A stretch of 64,000 nt of DNA, taken from Asticcacaulis sp. Its GTDB lineage: Bacteria; Pseudomonadota; Alphaproteobacteria; Caulobacterales; Caulobacteraceae. Below the pieces are notes generated by a model. The model did not search any database. It was given only the letters and a program-made list of their open reading frames with translations, and was not told the origin of the DNA. Below are positions 44,501 through 53,110 of the stretch, piece by piece. The position numbers were made by a program, and so were the translations under genes. Position 1 is the first letter of the stretch, and each line of letters begins with the position of its first letter. The stretch covers positions 924,001 through 988,000 of the forward strand of contig JANQAC010000002.1 in the NCBI GenBank assembly GCA_024707255.1, written 5' to 3'.

Positions 44501-44630
44501 GACCGCCTTCATCGAAGGCATCAACCTGACGAACGAGAGCCGTCGCGTGTTTGGACGCTCATATAACAACGTCAAGTTCGTGGCGCCTGGCTATGCCCGT
44601 TACTCGGTGGGCGTGCGTTACACCTTCTGA
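41571..44630 (+). CDS. TonB-dependent receptor (Caulobacter type)
   Basis: A 1019-residue outer-membrane receptor. Residues 1-35 are a signal peptide (ending STGAHAQ). A TonB box-like stretch (TVVVVTGI) precedes the plug domain with MGKFPDTNLAESLQRITGVSI, FVTVRGFGPEFNLVTLNGRQ and DVYKSGRASVDSGGIGSTINI. The barrel follows, ending in an aromatic YSVGVRYTF that directs outer-membrane insertion. Next to halogenase-like, SapC and cupin genes, receptors of this type usually belong to carbohydrate or other complex-nutrient uptake loci. An operator-like palindrome lies upstream. Confidence 0.95.
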   Translation: MSLHYSRKALLKGALGAILMSGVSLTALSTGAHAQDAAPTAAPDDNTVVVVTGIRGSLRSSMQTKKNAQGVVDSISAEDMGKFPDTNLAESLQRITGVSIDRSNGEGSFVTVRGFGPEFNLVTLNGRQMPTSTLGDGASAPASRSFDFANLASEGVAGVDVYKSGRASVDSGGIGSTINIRTPRPLDKPGFRGSLGVKAVYDTSQNDGSDFTPEVSGILSDTFADNKFGILFTGSYQKRKASNNDFSAGWRDGYLGTENNWGSLAQTGTPGGDKITNRPEGNDVYEVQQNGAYDIHNIERERLNGQLVLQWRPVESLTATLDYTYSRNKVTDRTSSTGVWFNFNDVSSAWTDGPVAGPVWYSEHFRADEHKDLAYSASLTANQSENKSTGLNLKWKPLDALTLELDAHHSTAESRPDSPYGSNMSIGASIFGVMDQKIDYSSYLPVMSYSMYPGIDYLDKSLVTPTGNAFRNAYFKDQIDQVQVRGRYSFDDSFIDSIDFGASSIENKVRSAYGYIQHDTWGGVGPASDIPDDIFDLVSIPDKFDGLSGAGNPAIPQQFLAAKIEDYVAKLDQLYQVCGGTMDCLADYTTDRRIQEKTIATYVQANMKFDLFDNPAHLVAGVRYEKTDIDSAALVPIPVSSAWVAANEFDLTFGAQQDFTAFTGKYQELLPNIDFDFRPMQNVIMRASASTTITRPDYASMQGGQTLDKLYRAALNGGTGSMGNPGLEPYKSNNIDLSAEWYYGPDSYVSLGYFHKDVSNFISTHRVDTTAFGMKTPFQGPRYNAAVAAVGATGNIRQYIFEQYTNAATAALGAGASYQDIVNYVNANFADEVHLENTLDSSGNISGQIIATADDPDLTFQVTTPVNSDQTSALYGWEFNIQHTFADTGFGVILNYTKVDGDATYDPSKPWNVTQFALTGLSDSANAVAFYDKNGIQGRIAYNWRAKFLAGTGPNPTYVDDYGQFDASASWEFKPGLTAFIEGINLTNESRRVFGRSYNNVKFVAPGYARYSVGVRYTF

Positions 44631-44657
44631 TGAAGTTGGTGTAAGGCGTAAATGCGG

Positions 44658-44691
44658 AGAGAAGCCATCCCATGCGTGGGGTGGCTTCTCT
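44658..44691 (+). terminator. Hairpin after the TonB receptor gene
   Basis: A 15-bp stem (one G-T pair) with 4-nt loop, 44658-44672/44677-44691, followed only by TTCC. It may act as a weak terminator or stabilise the receptor mRNA while allowing read-through into the halogenase operon. Confidence 0.6.
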
Positions 44692-44738
44692 TTCCTGCGC
44701 ACGGTGATATGGTTTCACCGCGAGGATTAAAGAGTTAA

Positions 44739-46295
44739 ATGGATAACCTTGTCAGGGACATCGTGATTGTGGGGGGCGGCACGGCCGGCTGGCTGTCAGC
44801 CTGTGTGCTCGCGGCTTCGGTGGCGCCCGGACTTTCGGTTACCCTGATTGAATCGCCTGATGTGCCGACCATCGGCGTGGGGGAGGGCACCTGGCCCACC
44901 ATCCGCCAAACCCTGGCGCGTATCGGTATCAGTGAGGCCGAGTTCCTGCTGGCCTGTGATGCGTCCTTCAAGCAGGGCTCACGGTTTGATGGCTGGCGCG
45001 ACGGTACGCCCGGCGATCATTATTACCACCCCTTTGTGCCGCCGCCGGAAAGCGGGTCCGGCGATTGTGTCGCCCTCTGGCGCGACAAGGGAGCAAATCA
45101 GTCGTTTGCTGATTTTGTCGGTCCGCAACCGGGCATCTGCGCGATGGACCTGGCGCCGCGACAACGCGCCATGCCGGACTATGCCGGCGCGCTCAACTAT
45201 GCCTATCACCTTGACGCCGGTAAGCTGGCCCGGCTGCTGACGCGGCACGCCACGCAAACCCTGGGCGTGCGCCATATATCCGACCACGTCACAGAGGTGA
45301 CGATGGCGGATAATGGCGATGTGGCGGCCGTTCAGACAAAGACCCATGGGGCCATCAGTGGCGATCTGTTCATCGACTGCACCGGCCATGCCGCCCGCCT
45401 GATCGACGGCTGCTATAGCGTGCCCCTCATCGACCGGCAGGCTGAGCTGTTCAATGACCGCGCCCTGGCGGTTCAGGTGCCAGTCGCGCCGGGCAGCGCG
45501 ATCGCCTCGCAGACCACGGCGACGGCCCATGCCGCGGGCTGGACATGGGATATCGGTCTGCCGACGCGTCGGGGGATCGGCTGCGTCTATTCATCGGCCC
45601 ATATGAGCGATGCCGAGGCCGAGGCTACGCTGGATGCCTATCTGCGCGCCAGGGCGGCGACCTCGCTCAATGCCGTGTCGTCGCGTCTGCTGAGTTTCCG
45701 TTCCGGGCATCGTGAACGGTTCTGGGAACGTAATTGCCTGGCTATCGGGCAGGCGGCGGGCTTCCTTGAACCGCTGGAGGCTTCAGCGATCGTGATGATC
45801 GAACTGTCTCTCGATGCTCTGGTGCGCAATTTTCCGCGCGATCTCGCCGCCATGGATGTGCAGGCGCGGCGCTTCAATACGCTGTTCCACTATCGCTGGG
45901 ATCGCATCGTCGAATTCCTGAAGCTGCACTATATACTCAGCCGCCGTGAAGAACCCTACTGGCGGGCGCACCGCGCAGCGGCCGGCATTCCGGCCCGGCT
46001 GGCCGATCTGCTGGAGGTCTGGAAATACCAGCCGCCATCGACATTTGATTTTCCGCAGGTTGACGAGGTCTTCCCGGCGGCCAGCTACCAGTATGTGCTC
46101 TACGGCATGGGCTTTCCGCCGCCGGCAGCGGGCAGCATGAAAACCGGTGACGGTGAGGTGACCGGGCATGCCATAAGCCAGGCCACGGCGCGTGCGCGCG
46201 GGCTTGCGGCCGGTTTGCCGGGCAACCGCGCCTATCTCGATGCCCTGCGGGAAGCCGCTATGTTAACACCTGTTACTCAAGACCTGAAAGGCTGA
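44739..46295 (+). CDS. Tryptophan halogenase family flavoprotein 1
   Basis: A 518-residue protein of the PrnA/RebH flavin-dependent halogenase family: FAD-binding IVIVGGGTAGWLSA, the IGVGEGTWPTIR loop and a Lys in CDASFKQGSRFDGW at the position that is catalytic in PrnA. The WxWxIP motif is altered (WTWDIGLP). Such homologues next to TonB receptors are frequent in Caulobacter and Xanthomonas and rarely shown to halogenate; the substrate is unknown. It starts a four-gene run with short gaps or overlaps. Confidence 0.9.
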   Translation: MDNLVRDIVIVGGGTAGWLSACVLAASVAPGLSVTLIESPDVPTIGVGEGTWPTIRQTLARIGISEAEFLLACDASFKQGSRFDGWRDGTPGDHYYHPFVPPPESGSGDCVALWRDKGANQSFADFVGPQPGICAMDLAPRQRAMPDYAGALNYAYHLDAGKLARLLTRHATQTLGVRHISDHVTEVTMADNGDVAAVQTKTHGAISGDLFIDCTGHAARLIDGCYSVPLIDRQAELFNDRALAVQVPVAPGSAIASQTTATAHAAGWTWDIGLPTRRGIGCVYSSAHMSDAEAEATLDAYLRARAATSLNAVSSRLLSFRSGHRERFWERNCLAIGQAAGFLEPLEASAIVMIELSLDALVRNFPRDLAAMDVQARRFNTLFHYRWDRIVEFLKLHYILSRREEPYWRAHRAAAGIPARLADLLEVWKYQPPSTFDFPQVDEVFPAASYQYVLYGMGFPPPAAGSMKTGDGEVTGHAISQATARARGLAAGLPGNRAYLDALREAAMLTPVTQDLKG

Positions 46296-46296
46296 T

Positions 46297-47013
46297 ATGT
46301 CCAACCACGCGATCCTGACCGCCGAAGCGCACCGTGACCTGCGCGTTTCAACGCACCGTGGCGCCGAGTTCGGTGATGACGTGATGTGCTGCATGACCGT
46401 GCCGGCCGAATTCAGGCAGGTGCAGAACGAATACCCGATCCTGTTCCGCATGAATGCGGAGCGGAACGGCTTTTCCGCCTTTGCGCTGTTCGGTTTCGAG
46501 AACGGCGAGAACCTGTTTCTTGAGGGCGGGCGCTGGGAGGCGCGTTACCAACCGCTGGCCATGGATATCCAGCCCTTCCTGATCGGCCGGTCGTCGCAGG
46601 ACCAGGATTCCGGACAGGTCCATATCGATCTTGGCAGTGCGCGTATCGCCAAAATGGAAGGCACGAGGGTCTTCGACGAACTGGGCCGCCCGACCCCTTA
46701 CCTGGAAACGATCGCCGAAAAGCTGGGCGAGCTCGATGAAGGCTACCGCGCCTCCGGGGATTTCTTCGCCACCCTGATGACATATAACCTGCTGGAACCG
46801 CTGGCGCTCGATATCACGCTCGATGACGGTTCAACCCACCGCTTCGTCGGTTTCCACGTCATCCACGAGGAGCGTCTGCGCGCGTTGCCGCCCGAAACCG
46901 TGGCCGAACTGCACGCCAAAGACTATCTGATGCCCGTCTACATGGCGCTGGCCTCGCTCTCCAATATCGGTCGCCTGGTCGAGCGCAAGAACAAGCGTCT
47001 GACGCATGGCTGA
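46297..47013 (+). CDS. SapC family protein
   Basis: A 238-residue protein of the SapC family (PF07277 type): HRDLRVSTHRGAEFGDDVMCCMTVPAEF, NEYPILFRMNAERNGFSAFALFGFENGENLF, and the C-terminal LPPETVAELHAKDYLMPVYMALASLSNI. First named from Campobacter S-layer loci, but in Caulobacterales it is a standing partner of TonB receptor/halogenase clusters; molecular role unknown. It lies 1 bp after the halogenase stop and overlaps the next gene by 8 bp. Confidence 0.9.
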   Translation: MSNHAILTAEAHRDLRVSTHRGAEFGDDVMCCMTVPAEFRQVQNEYPILFRMNAERNGFSAFALFGFENGENLFLEGGRWEARYQPLAMDIQPFLIGRSSQDQDSGQVHIDLGSARIAKMEGTRVFDELGRPTPYLETIAEKLGELDEGYRASGDFFATLMTYNLLEPLALDITLDDGSTHRFVGFHVIHEERLRALPPETVAELHAKDYLMPVYMALASLSNIGRLVERKNKRLTHG

Positions 47014-48025
47014 TATTTTTTCCGGCCTAGCGCAGATACCGGAAATCACCGTTGCGGACGCGGCCGCGCTCGACGCCCTGCTGAAGGTGGCGGAAAAGCC
47101 ATTTGTCGTGCGCCGGCTGGTGTCGGGCTGGCCGCTGGTCCAGGCCGGACGCAGGTCTTTCCGGGAAGCACGCGAATACCTGGTGCGTCATTGCCGCGAC
47201 ACCGGCTTTGTCGTGTCAGTGGGGGATGCGAAGTCGGACGGTCGGCTGTTTTATAACCGCGACATGGGCATGAATTTCCGCATGATGAAGGCGAAACTGC
47301 CGGAGATATTCGCGCAGATCGATGCGGTGGGGGGACAACCGGACATCCCGCCGGTCTATCTGGCCTCTATCGATGTTCATCAGTTCTTCAACGGCCTGCA
47401 TGAGGAAAATCACGTCGATCTCGGCGACCGGCAATGCATGGCCAGCATCTGGATGGGCACGCAGACGCGCATCGCCGCCCACAACGATTTCCCTGACAAC
47501 CTGGCCTGCGTGGCGGTGGGGCGTCGGCGTTTCACCCTGTTCCCGCGCGAACAGTTCCGCAATCTCTATCTCGGGCCGGTGGACAATACCCCGGCGGGGC
47601 GCGCCGTCAGCATGGTCGATTTCCACGCGCCGGATTTCGAGCGCTTTCCGCGGTTCCGTCAGGCCCTGGACCATGCGCAGATGACGGTTCTGGAAGCGGG
47701 AGACGCGCTCTTCATACCGGCCATGTGGTGGCATCATGTCGAGGGGCTGGAGGCTTTCAACGTGCTGGTCAATTACTGGTGGCGCGACACGCCGCGCTGG
47801 CTGGGCCAGCCCCAGGACGCGCTCAACCTGGCAATGATGACCATACGCGACCTGCCGGAGGACGAGCGGCAGCACTGGCGCGACATGTTCGACTATTACA
47901 TTTTCCACAATGGCCCCGAGGTCGTCGACCATATTCCGGCGGAGGCGCGCAGCGTGCTGGCCCCGCTGACGCCGGAAAGCGCGGCGCGTATTCGCGGATT
48001 TTTGTTAAGGCAGCTCAGTCAATGA
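47006..48025 (+). CDS. Cupin-8/JmjC-like protein
   Basis: A 339-residue protein of the cupin_8 (JmjC-like) family. The beta-helix core shows AAHNDFPDNLACVAVGRRRFTLFP, where H-x-D (HND) is the usual first pair of iron ligands, and ALFIPAMWWHHVEGLEAFNVLVNYWW with the distal His. It could therefore be a Fe(II)/2-oxoglutarate oxygenase acting on the same imported compound as the halogenases (inference). Coupled by overlap to both neighbours. Confidence 0.88.
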   Translation: MADIFSGLAQIPEITVADAAALDALLKVAEKPFVVRRLVSGWPLVQAGRRSFREAREYLVRHCRDTGFVVSVGDAKSDGRLFYNRDMGMNFRMMKAKLPEIFAQIDAVGGQPDIPPVYLASIDVHQFFNGLHEENHVDLGDRQCMASIWMGTQTRIAAHNDFPDNLACVAVGRRRFTLFPREQFRNLYLGPVDNTPAGRAVSMVDFHAPDFERFPRFRQALDHAQMTVLEAGDALFIPAMWWHHVEGLEAFNVLVNYWWRDTPRWLGQPQDALNLAMMTIRDLPEDERQHWRDMFDYYIFHNGPEVVDHIPAEARSVLAPLTPESAARIRGFLLRQLSQ

Positions 48026-49506
48026 ATGAAAAGTCCCCTTTGCACATCGTCGTGGCCGGCGGTGGCACCGCCGGCTGGATGGCGGCGGCGGCGATCGCCC
48101 GGACCATGGGCAGAACAGTCGATCTCACCCTTGTCGAATCCGACGCCATAGGCACGGTGGGGGTGGGGGAATCGACCATTCCGCCGATGGTCACCTTCAA
48201 CCGGCTTTTGAACATCAGCGAAGCCGAGCTCATGCGCGCTACCGAGGCGACCTTCAAGCTGGGTATCCTGTTTGAGGGTTGGAAGGATGTGGGGACGCGT
48301 TATTTCCATTCGTTTGGCATTACCGGCAAGGATCACTGGTCGGCGGGTTTCCAGCACTTCTGGCTGCACGGCCTGCAAAACGGCCACACGGCGCCCTATG
48401 ACGATTATTGCCTCGAACTGGTGGCGGCACTTCAGGGAAAGTTCGCGCACCTGCCGGAAAACCGGCTGAACTACGCCTATCAACTCGACGCTACGCGCTT
48501 CGCCGGTTTCCTGCGCGGTATAGCCACCGCTGAAGGCGCCCGGCGGATTGAGGGCCGGATCGCGCGGGTCGAGCTTAAGCTGGAGAGTGGCGATATAGCA
48601 GCCCTGCATCTGGAGTCTGGAGAGCGCATCGAGGGCGACCTGTTCCTCGACTGCACAGGTTTCCGGGCCTTGCTGATCGGTGAGGCCCTGCACGTCGGCT
48701 ATGACGACTGGACGCACTGGCTGCCCTGTGATGCCGCTATCGCCGTCCAGACTGAGAATATCGCGCCGCCCAAGCCCTATACCCAGGCCATGGCGCATGA
48801 CGCCGGCTGGCAATGGCGCGTGCCGTTACAGCACCGTACCGGCAACGGCATTGTCTATTGCAGTCGCTACCTGTCGCGTGAGGCCGCGCTTGAGCGCCTG
48901 CTGGGCAACCTCGACGGCAAGGTGATCACCGAACCGAACAATCTGCGTTTCACCACGGGGGCGCGCCGCCGCCAGTGGCATCGCAACTGCGTGGCCATCG
49001 GCCTGTCCAGCGGCTTCATGGAGCCCCTGGAGGCCACCAGCATCCACCTGATCCAGCGGGCGATCCTGCGCCTGATCCGGATGCTGCCGCAAGGCCGGAT
49101 CAGCGAACGCGATATCCTGGAGTTCAACGACCAGCAAGATCAGGACATGATACAGATCCGGGATTTCCTGATCCTGCATTATCATGTCACCGAACGGCGC
49201 GACAGCCCGTTCTGGCGGCATTGCGCCTCCATGCCGATCCCCGACAGCCTGACCCAGAAGATCGAGCTTTTCCGCGAAACCGGCCGCGTCTTCCGCCGCA
49301 ATGAGGAACTGTTCGCCGAGAATAGCTGGGTCCAGGTGATGATGGGGCAGGGCATCGTGCCGCACAGCTATCACCCCATCGCCGGAAAGCTGACGGAGGA
49401 TGAATTGAACCGCCTGCTGACGGGCCTGCGAGACTCCGTGACCCGCACGGCGGCGTCCCTGCCGGAACATGCAACCTATGTCGCCCAGTATTGCGCAATG
49501 AGTTGA
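48022..49506 (+). CDS. Tryptophan halogenase family flavoprotein 2
   Basis: A 494-residue paralogue of the protein at 44739. FAD motif VVAGGGTAGWMAAAAIA, TVGVGESTIPP, the Lys in EATFKLGILFEGW, and the more canonical WQWRVP motif of active halogenases. True start is ATG 48022, overlapping the cupin stop (ATGA). Together the two halogenase homologues flank SapC and the cupin. Whether both use reduced flavin and halide is not known. Confidence 0.92.
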   Translation: MNEKSPLHIVVAGGGTAGWMAAAAIARTMGRTVDLTLVESDAIGTVGVGESTIPPMVTFNRLLNISEAELMRATEATFKLGILFEGWKDVGTRYFHSFGITGKDHWSAGFQHFWLHGLQNGHTAPYDDYCLELVAALQGKFAHLPENRLNYAYQLDATRFAGFLRGIATAEGARRIEGRIARVELKLESGDIAALHLESGERIEGDLFLDCTGFRALLIGEALHVGYDDWTHWLPCDAAIAVQTENIAPPKPYTQAMAHDAGWQWRVPLQHRTGNGIVYCSRYLSREAALERLLGNLDGKVITEPNNLRFTTGARRRQWHRNCVAIGLSSGFMEPLEATSIHLIQRAILRLIRMLPQGRISERDILEFNDQQDQDMIQIRDFLILHYHVTERRDSPFWRHCASMPIPDSLTQKIELFRETGRVFRRNEELFAENSWVQVMMGQGIVPHSYHPIAGKLTEDELNRLLTGLRDSVTRTAASLPEHATYVAQYCAMS

Positions 49507-49785
49507 TCGGGTGTTGCCTACTGGTATCGAAACCGGCTCCGCGCGTCGGACGCCGATAGACGGGCAAAACCCTGTAATAAGCTGAAGATTTATATGCGGT
49601 ATGCAAGTATTGTAACGTGGTGCAATCTGTGGCGTATATGCGAATGGCTTTTATCAATGATGCCGTGTGGATGGCAAAACGTCACTATTCAGAAACTTTT
49701 GGATTGAACAATCGCGTTGTCGCGGGTTCCTAAACCGGACAAAGACGTCTCCAAGTACGAAAAATGCAGCTTTAAGGGTAAAGTA

Positions 49786-50447
49786 ATGACCGTCTCATCT
49801 TCTTTTCCGAAGGTGTTGCGAAGCTTCATCTGCATGTCCGTTTGCGCTTTCGGTGGTGCTGCGGTCGTGGGGTGCAGCATGATTGAGCACGCCACAAAAA
49901 TAAGAGTGACTGGACGGGTTTTGGTGAATGGCAAACTATATGAAGGTTCATCGGTCCAGGAGTACCGCTGTACAAAGGGCGGTGGACTCCTCGGGTCAAT
50001 GAATGTTGCGCGCTGTCGTGTGCGGGGGAGGCCGTAGCTGTCGATATGGGGGATAGAGGAACGCTATTCATTACCTTGAAGAATAACGCTGACACGAAAA
50101 GTACGTTCGACCGGATGATGAGGGCGAAACCTTACTTGATAAGCAGGAGTTGGCCGCTGCCCGCTGATTCGATCCCTTTAATGGTTATGTTCAGGGACAA
50201 GGCAGACCCAATGTCTGTTATGAAGGTATCACCAGGCCACCTGGAAGCGGCGTTTGGGCCCGGTGTCCGGTTAGAAGCAGTAAGAGTTTCATACAGTGCT
50301 TCGTTCGTGACCCACGGAAGAATCGAGGAGCGGCTACCGTGGTTGAAACGGGTGGGCACTCGACCAATTTCCGGTCGCTTGACCCGCGTGTCTGACGATC
50401 TGTCGGATAATCTGTCTATCGTAGACTTTATCGGAGAGGCGGGATGA
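49786..50447 (+). CDS. Lipoprotein of unknown family, copy 1 (frameshifted)
   Basis: Intended product is about 220 residues: hydrophobic N-terminus with lipobox VVGC, then KIRVTGRVLVNGKLYEGSSVQEYRC, and after one missing base in the G5 run at 50024-50028 (CGGGGGAG for a six-G run) GEAVAVDMGD... to the stop at 50447. The next gene is its tandem paralogue and shows the unbroken order. The mature protein looks all-beta at first then mixed; no known domain. Lower GC than the core suggests that it came with the adjacent island. Confidence 0.7.
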
Positions 50448-51130
50448 TCGAGCAGGAGCTGAAGGAAGCTGCACGGCATTTGGCGCTTTGGCTGGAGCGG
50501 TTAAGCATTCGCTATGTTACGGCCGGTGTATTTCTGGCCGGGACAGTTACTTTAGGCGGATGCAGCTCCATTCACTGGCCGACTAAGTTAAAGCTGACCG
50601 CAATCATTGAAGTCAACGGTAGAGAGTACAAGGGGGCTTCAGTCCAAGAGTATTGGTGCGCAAAAGGTGGAGGAATAGTACGTTCCTTAAGTGTCCGAAA
50701 TTGCTTGGTAAAAGGTGAGGCCGTCACAGTGGATCTGGGAGACGGACGATTTATATTTATACCGTTCTATGGTCGGAAAGACCTGACGGGTACATTTTAT
50801 CAGTATATGCGACTTAGGCCTTCGGCTCTGAGCCGTCGCTGGGAAATACCAAGCGATCACGTTCCTGCCATCATATTTTTTAGAAACATAAATGATCCAA
50901 AATCTGCGGCCAATTTATCCCCGCAGCTTCTGCACGTAACGCTTGGTCGCGGGGTGCGCTTTAAGAAGTTCAGCGTAGAATATTCAACCGAAGCTCTGAC
51001 GCGAGGGCGCGTTCAGGCCGCAATTCCATGGATTATCAAGCTCGACAAAACGCTTGGTGGGAACAATGTAATATTACCCGGCGCTGGTGTGTTGAACTAC
51101 GATAAATCAAGCTTTCTCGGGGCTAAGTGA
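50444..51130 (+). CDS. Lipoprotein of unknown family, copy 2
   Basis: A 228-residue paralogue of the preceding gene, overlapping it by 4 bp. N-terminal cytoplasmic stretch, hydrophobic segment (YVTAGVFLAGTVTLGGC) with a lipobox-like LGGC, then IIEVNGREYKGASVQEYWC, GEAVTVDLGDGRFIFIPFYG and SRRWEIPSDHVPAIIFFRNINDP. The conserved Cys pair (QEYxC and RNC) may form a disulphide. The segment FYGRKDLTGTF..., YMRLRPSALSR aligns with copy 1. No family recognised; the pair could act in envelope or phage-exclusion functions, but nothing shows this. Confidence 0.7.
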   Translation: MIEQELKEAARHLALWLERLSIRYVTAGVFLAGTVTLGGCSSIHWPTKLKLTAIIEVNGREYKGASVQEYWCAKGGGIVRSLSVRNCLVKGEAVTVDLGDGRFIFIPFYGRKDLTGTFYQYMRLRPSALSRRWEIPSDHVPAIIFFRNINDPKSAANLSPQLLHVTLGRGVRFKKFSVEYSTEALTRGRVQAAIPWIIKLDKTLGGNNVILPGAGVLNYDKSSFLGAK

Positions 51131-51149
51131 TGTCCAGGGACGCAGGCCA

Positions 51150-51272
51150 GTGCTTGGTCTCATGATCTTGCCGTAAGCTGCCTTGTATGCCGCCTGAATG
51201 TCGTGAGGGATCACTACGGCTGGCCCATGAGCCTGATTTATGCCGCTCTAACTTCACCATGCGCACTGCCAT
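51150..51272 (-). pseudogene. Phage/island integrase N-terminal remnant
   Basis: On the minus strand from ATG 51272 (SD GGAG): MAVRMVKLERHKSGSWASR, then after a frame slip VIPHDIQAAYKAAYGK. This is the N-terminal arm-binding region of tyrosine integrases (xGxWxxRKxIPxDVRxxYxxLYG). Nothing beyond resembles integrase. It sits between the lipoprotein genes and tRNA-Asn, so it is the stump of an element once integrated at that tRNA. Confidence 0.65.
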
Positions 51273-51356
51273 TTGCTCTCCTGATTTGCACAGGAGCAAG
51301 ACTAAAAATCTAACAATATTGGCAAGTTGTTGATATGCCTAAGACATAAGCCTTGC

Positions 51357-51432
51357 TGGCTCCCCGAACAGGACTCGAACCTGTGACAAGTCGATTAACA
51401 GTCGACTGCTCTACCAACTGAGCTATCGGGGA
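51357..51432 (-). tRNA. tRNA-Asn(GUU)
   Basis: Minus-strand cloverleaf: acceptor TCCCCGA/TCGGGGA, D-arm with AGTTGGTAGAGC, anticodon loop CTGTTAA giving GTT, T-arm CAGGTTCGAGTCCTG, discriminator G and encoded CCA (51357-51359). A likely attachment site of the adjacent island remnant. Confidence 0.95.
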
Positions 51433-51543
51433 ACACGCTGGCAAGGCGCGCCCTATAGCAAGGGTTTGAACTGCATGGCAAGCCCTAAGCTGAAAGTTTT
51501 GCACAATTCTGTGCGTGAAGTGGCTTTGCCCTGATTTCAAACG

Positions 51544-51571
51544 AAAAAAAGCCCGAAAAGAGCTTTCGGGC
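51544..51571 (-). terminator. Terminator on the minus strand without a matching gene
   Basis: Stem GCCCGAAA/TTTCGGGC (51551-51558/51564-51571) with seven T following on the minus strand (A7 at 51544-51550). No minus-strand gene lies upstream of it, so it may end a small RNA from about 51580-51770 or protect the tRNA unit. Confidence 0.7.
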
Positions 51572-51778
51572 CTTTGGAGTTTGGTGATGGTGGGTGTCTT
51601 CAGATAAGCAAAGACAACGCCGTTATGAAAGGAGTCGGGTTAATGAGGGGTAAATGCGCCTGTGAGGGGAAAAATAAGCCGTAAGCCTGTTAGCTGTCGT
51701 CGTGCGGTAATTTATTCATGACAATTTAACCATGAGCAGAAAAGGGTCATTGCCTGAATAAAAGATAAGGAATCACCC

Positions 51779-53074
51779 GTGCGTCTGCCCCCGATCAAGG
51801 TTCGTATCCGTGCGCTGCTGGCGCTGTTTTTTGTGGGGCTCGGCCTGGCGACATTCGTGGCGCTGCATCACACCTCGACAGTCGGACATCTGCTGAACCA
51901 TGGCCAGGGGGACTACATCAATCAGGTGCAGAGCCTTGAGAAAGGTTTTGCCGGCCTGATTTTGGCGGCGTCGGTTCTCGTCGGCCTGGCGGGGCTGGCG
52001 GCCGCCATCTATTTCGACCGCGAGGTTTTCTCGGTCATTGACCGCCTCAGCCACTATACCGACCGGCTGGCGCGCCGCGAATTCGATACGCCGGCGGAGG
52101 GCGCGCATCGGTCCGACGAAATCGGCCGTCTGGCCGCGGCGCTCGATGTGTTGCGCGCCAACGGCCAGAAGCTTGTGGGTCTGGAAGATGAGGCGGCGCG
52201 TCACGCTGAGGCGATCGCTGCCGAACGCCGGGCGGCGCTGCACGAACTTGGCAACAAACTGGAAAGCCAGGTGTCGGCCCTGCTTGAGGGGCTGACGCAG
52301 TCCTCGAAGGCCATGATCACCTCTTCGGACACCATGAGCCAGTCGGCCTTCGCGGCATCGGAAAGCGCCGCCAAGGTGGCCTCGGTGGCGGTCACGACCT
52401 CCCAAAGCGCGCAAAAGGTGGCTTCCACGGTGATGGAGTTGTCGCAGACCGCCAATGAAATTGCCGGTTCGACGCAATTATCGACCCAGGTGTCCGCCCG
52501 CGCCTCGGCGGAGGCCGAATCGACCTCGGCCCTGATGAGCCGCCTTGGCCGCAGCGCCGACGAAATCAGCGCGGTGGTGGACATGATCACCTCCATTGCC
52601 CAGCAGACCAACCTTCTGGCGCTCAACGCCACCATTGAGGCAGCACGGGCAGGGGAACACGGCGCCGGCTTCGCGGTGGTGGCCGCCGAGGTCAAGACCC
52701 TGTCGCAGCAGACGGAAAAGGCGACCCGCGAGATCACCGCCAAGGTGCAGCAAATCCAGAACGACGCCATGGAAGCGACGGGCGCAATAGCTGGCATTGT
52801 CAGCACCATATCCGAACTGCGCTCTGGCGCCGACGATATCGCTCGTTCCGTCGCCGCCCAGCAGATGGCCACCAGCGAGATCGCCGAAACGGTCGAACTC
52901 CTGGCGGAGGGGTCGCAAAGCGTGGGTAATGATATCGATTCGGTGCGCGATGTCGCCGATGAAACCGGGCAGGTGGCCAGCGTGGTTTTTGAAGAAGCCA
53001 AGTCGGTCAGCCGCGCGTCGGACCAGTTGAAGATGGAACTGGCCCGGTTCCTGGCCAATATGCGCGCGGCTTAG
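51779..53074 (+). CDS. Methyl-accepting chemotaxis protein
   Basis: A 431-residue chemoreceptor from a GTG start. Two membrane helices (about 12-32 and 58-80) flank only about 25 periplasmic residues, so it lacks a ligand-binding domain of usual size and may sense membrane or redox state. A HAMP domain follows ([23 protein letters not shown]), then the signalling domain with the conserved hairpin tip [26 protein letters not shown]. It contacts CheW/CheA at the cell pole. Copy B of the two-hairpin element follows it. Confidence 0.93.
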   Translation: MRLPPIKVRIRALLALFFVGLGLATFVALHHTSTVGHLLNHGQGDYINQVQSLEKGFAGLILAASVLVGLAGLAAAIYFDREVFSVIDRLSHYTDRLARREFDTPAEGAHRSDEIGRLAAALDVLRANGQKLVGLEDEAARHAEAIAAERRAALHELGNKLESQVSALLEGLTQSSKAMITSSDTMSQSAFAASESAAKVASVAVTTSQSAQKVASTVMELSQTANEIAGSTQLSTQVSARASAEAESTSALMSRLGRSADEISAVVDMITSIAQQTNLLALNATIEAARAGEHGAGFAVVAAEVKTLSQQTEKATREITAKVQQIQNDAMEATGAIAGIVSTISELRSGADDIARSVAAQQMATSEIAETVELLAEGSQSVGNDIDSVRDVADETGQVASVVFEEAKSVSRASDQLKMELARFLANMRAA

Positions 53075-53110
53075 TTAGATTTCAGGCGCGGGACTAGGCG
53101 TGTCCCCCAT

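Noticed and set aside
47725..48021. N-terminal extension of the second halogenase
   Set aside because: The 99 extra residues are an out-of-frame reading of the cupin gene; the FAD motif follows normally after ATG 48022.
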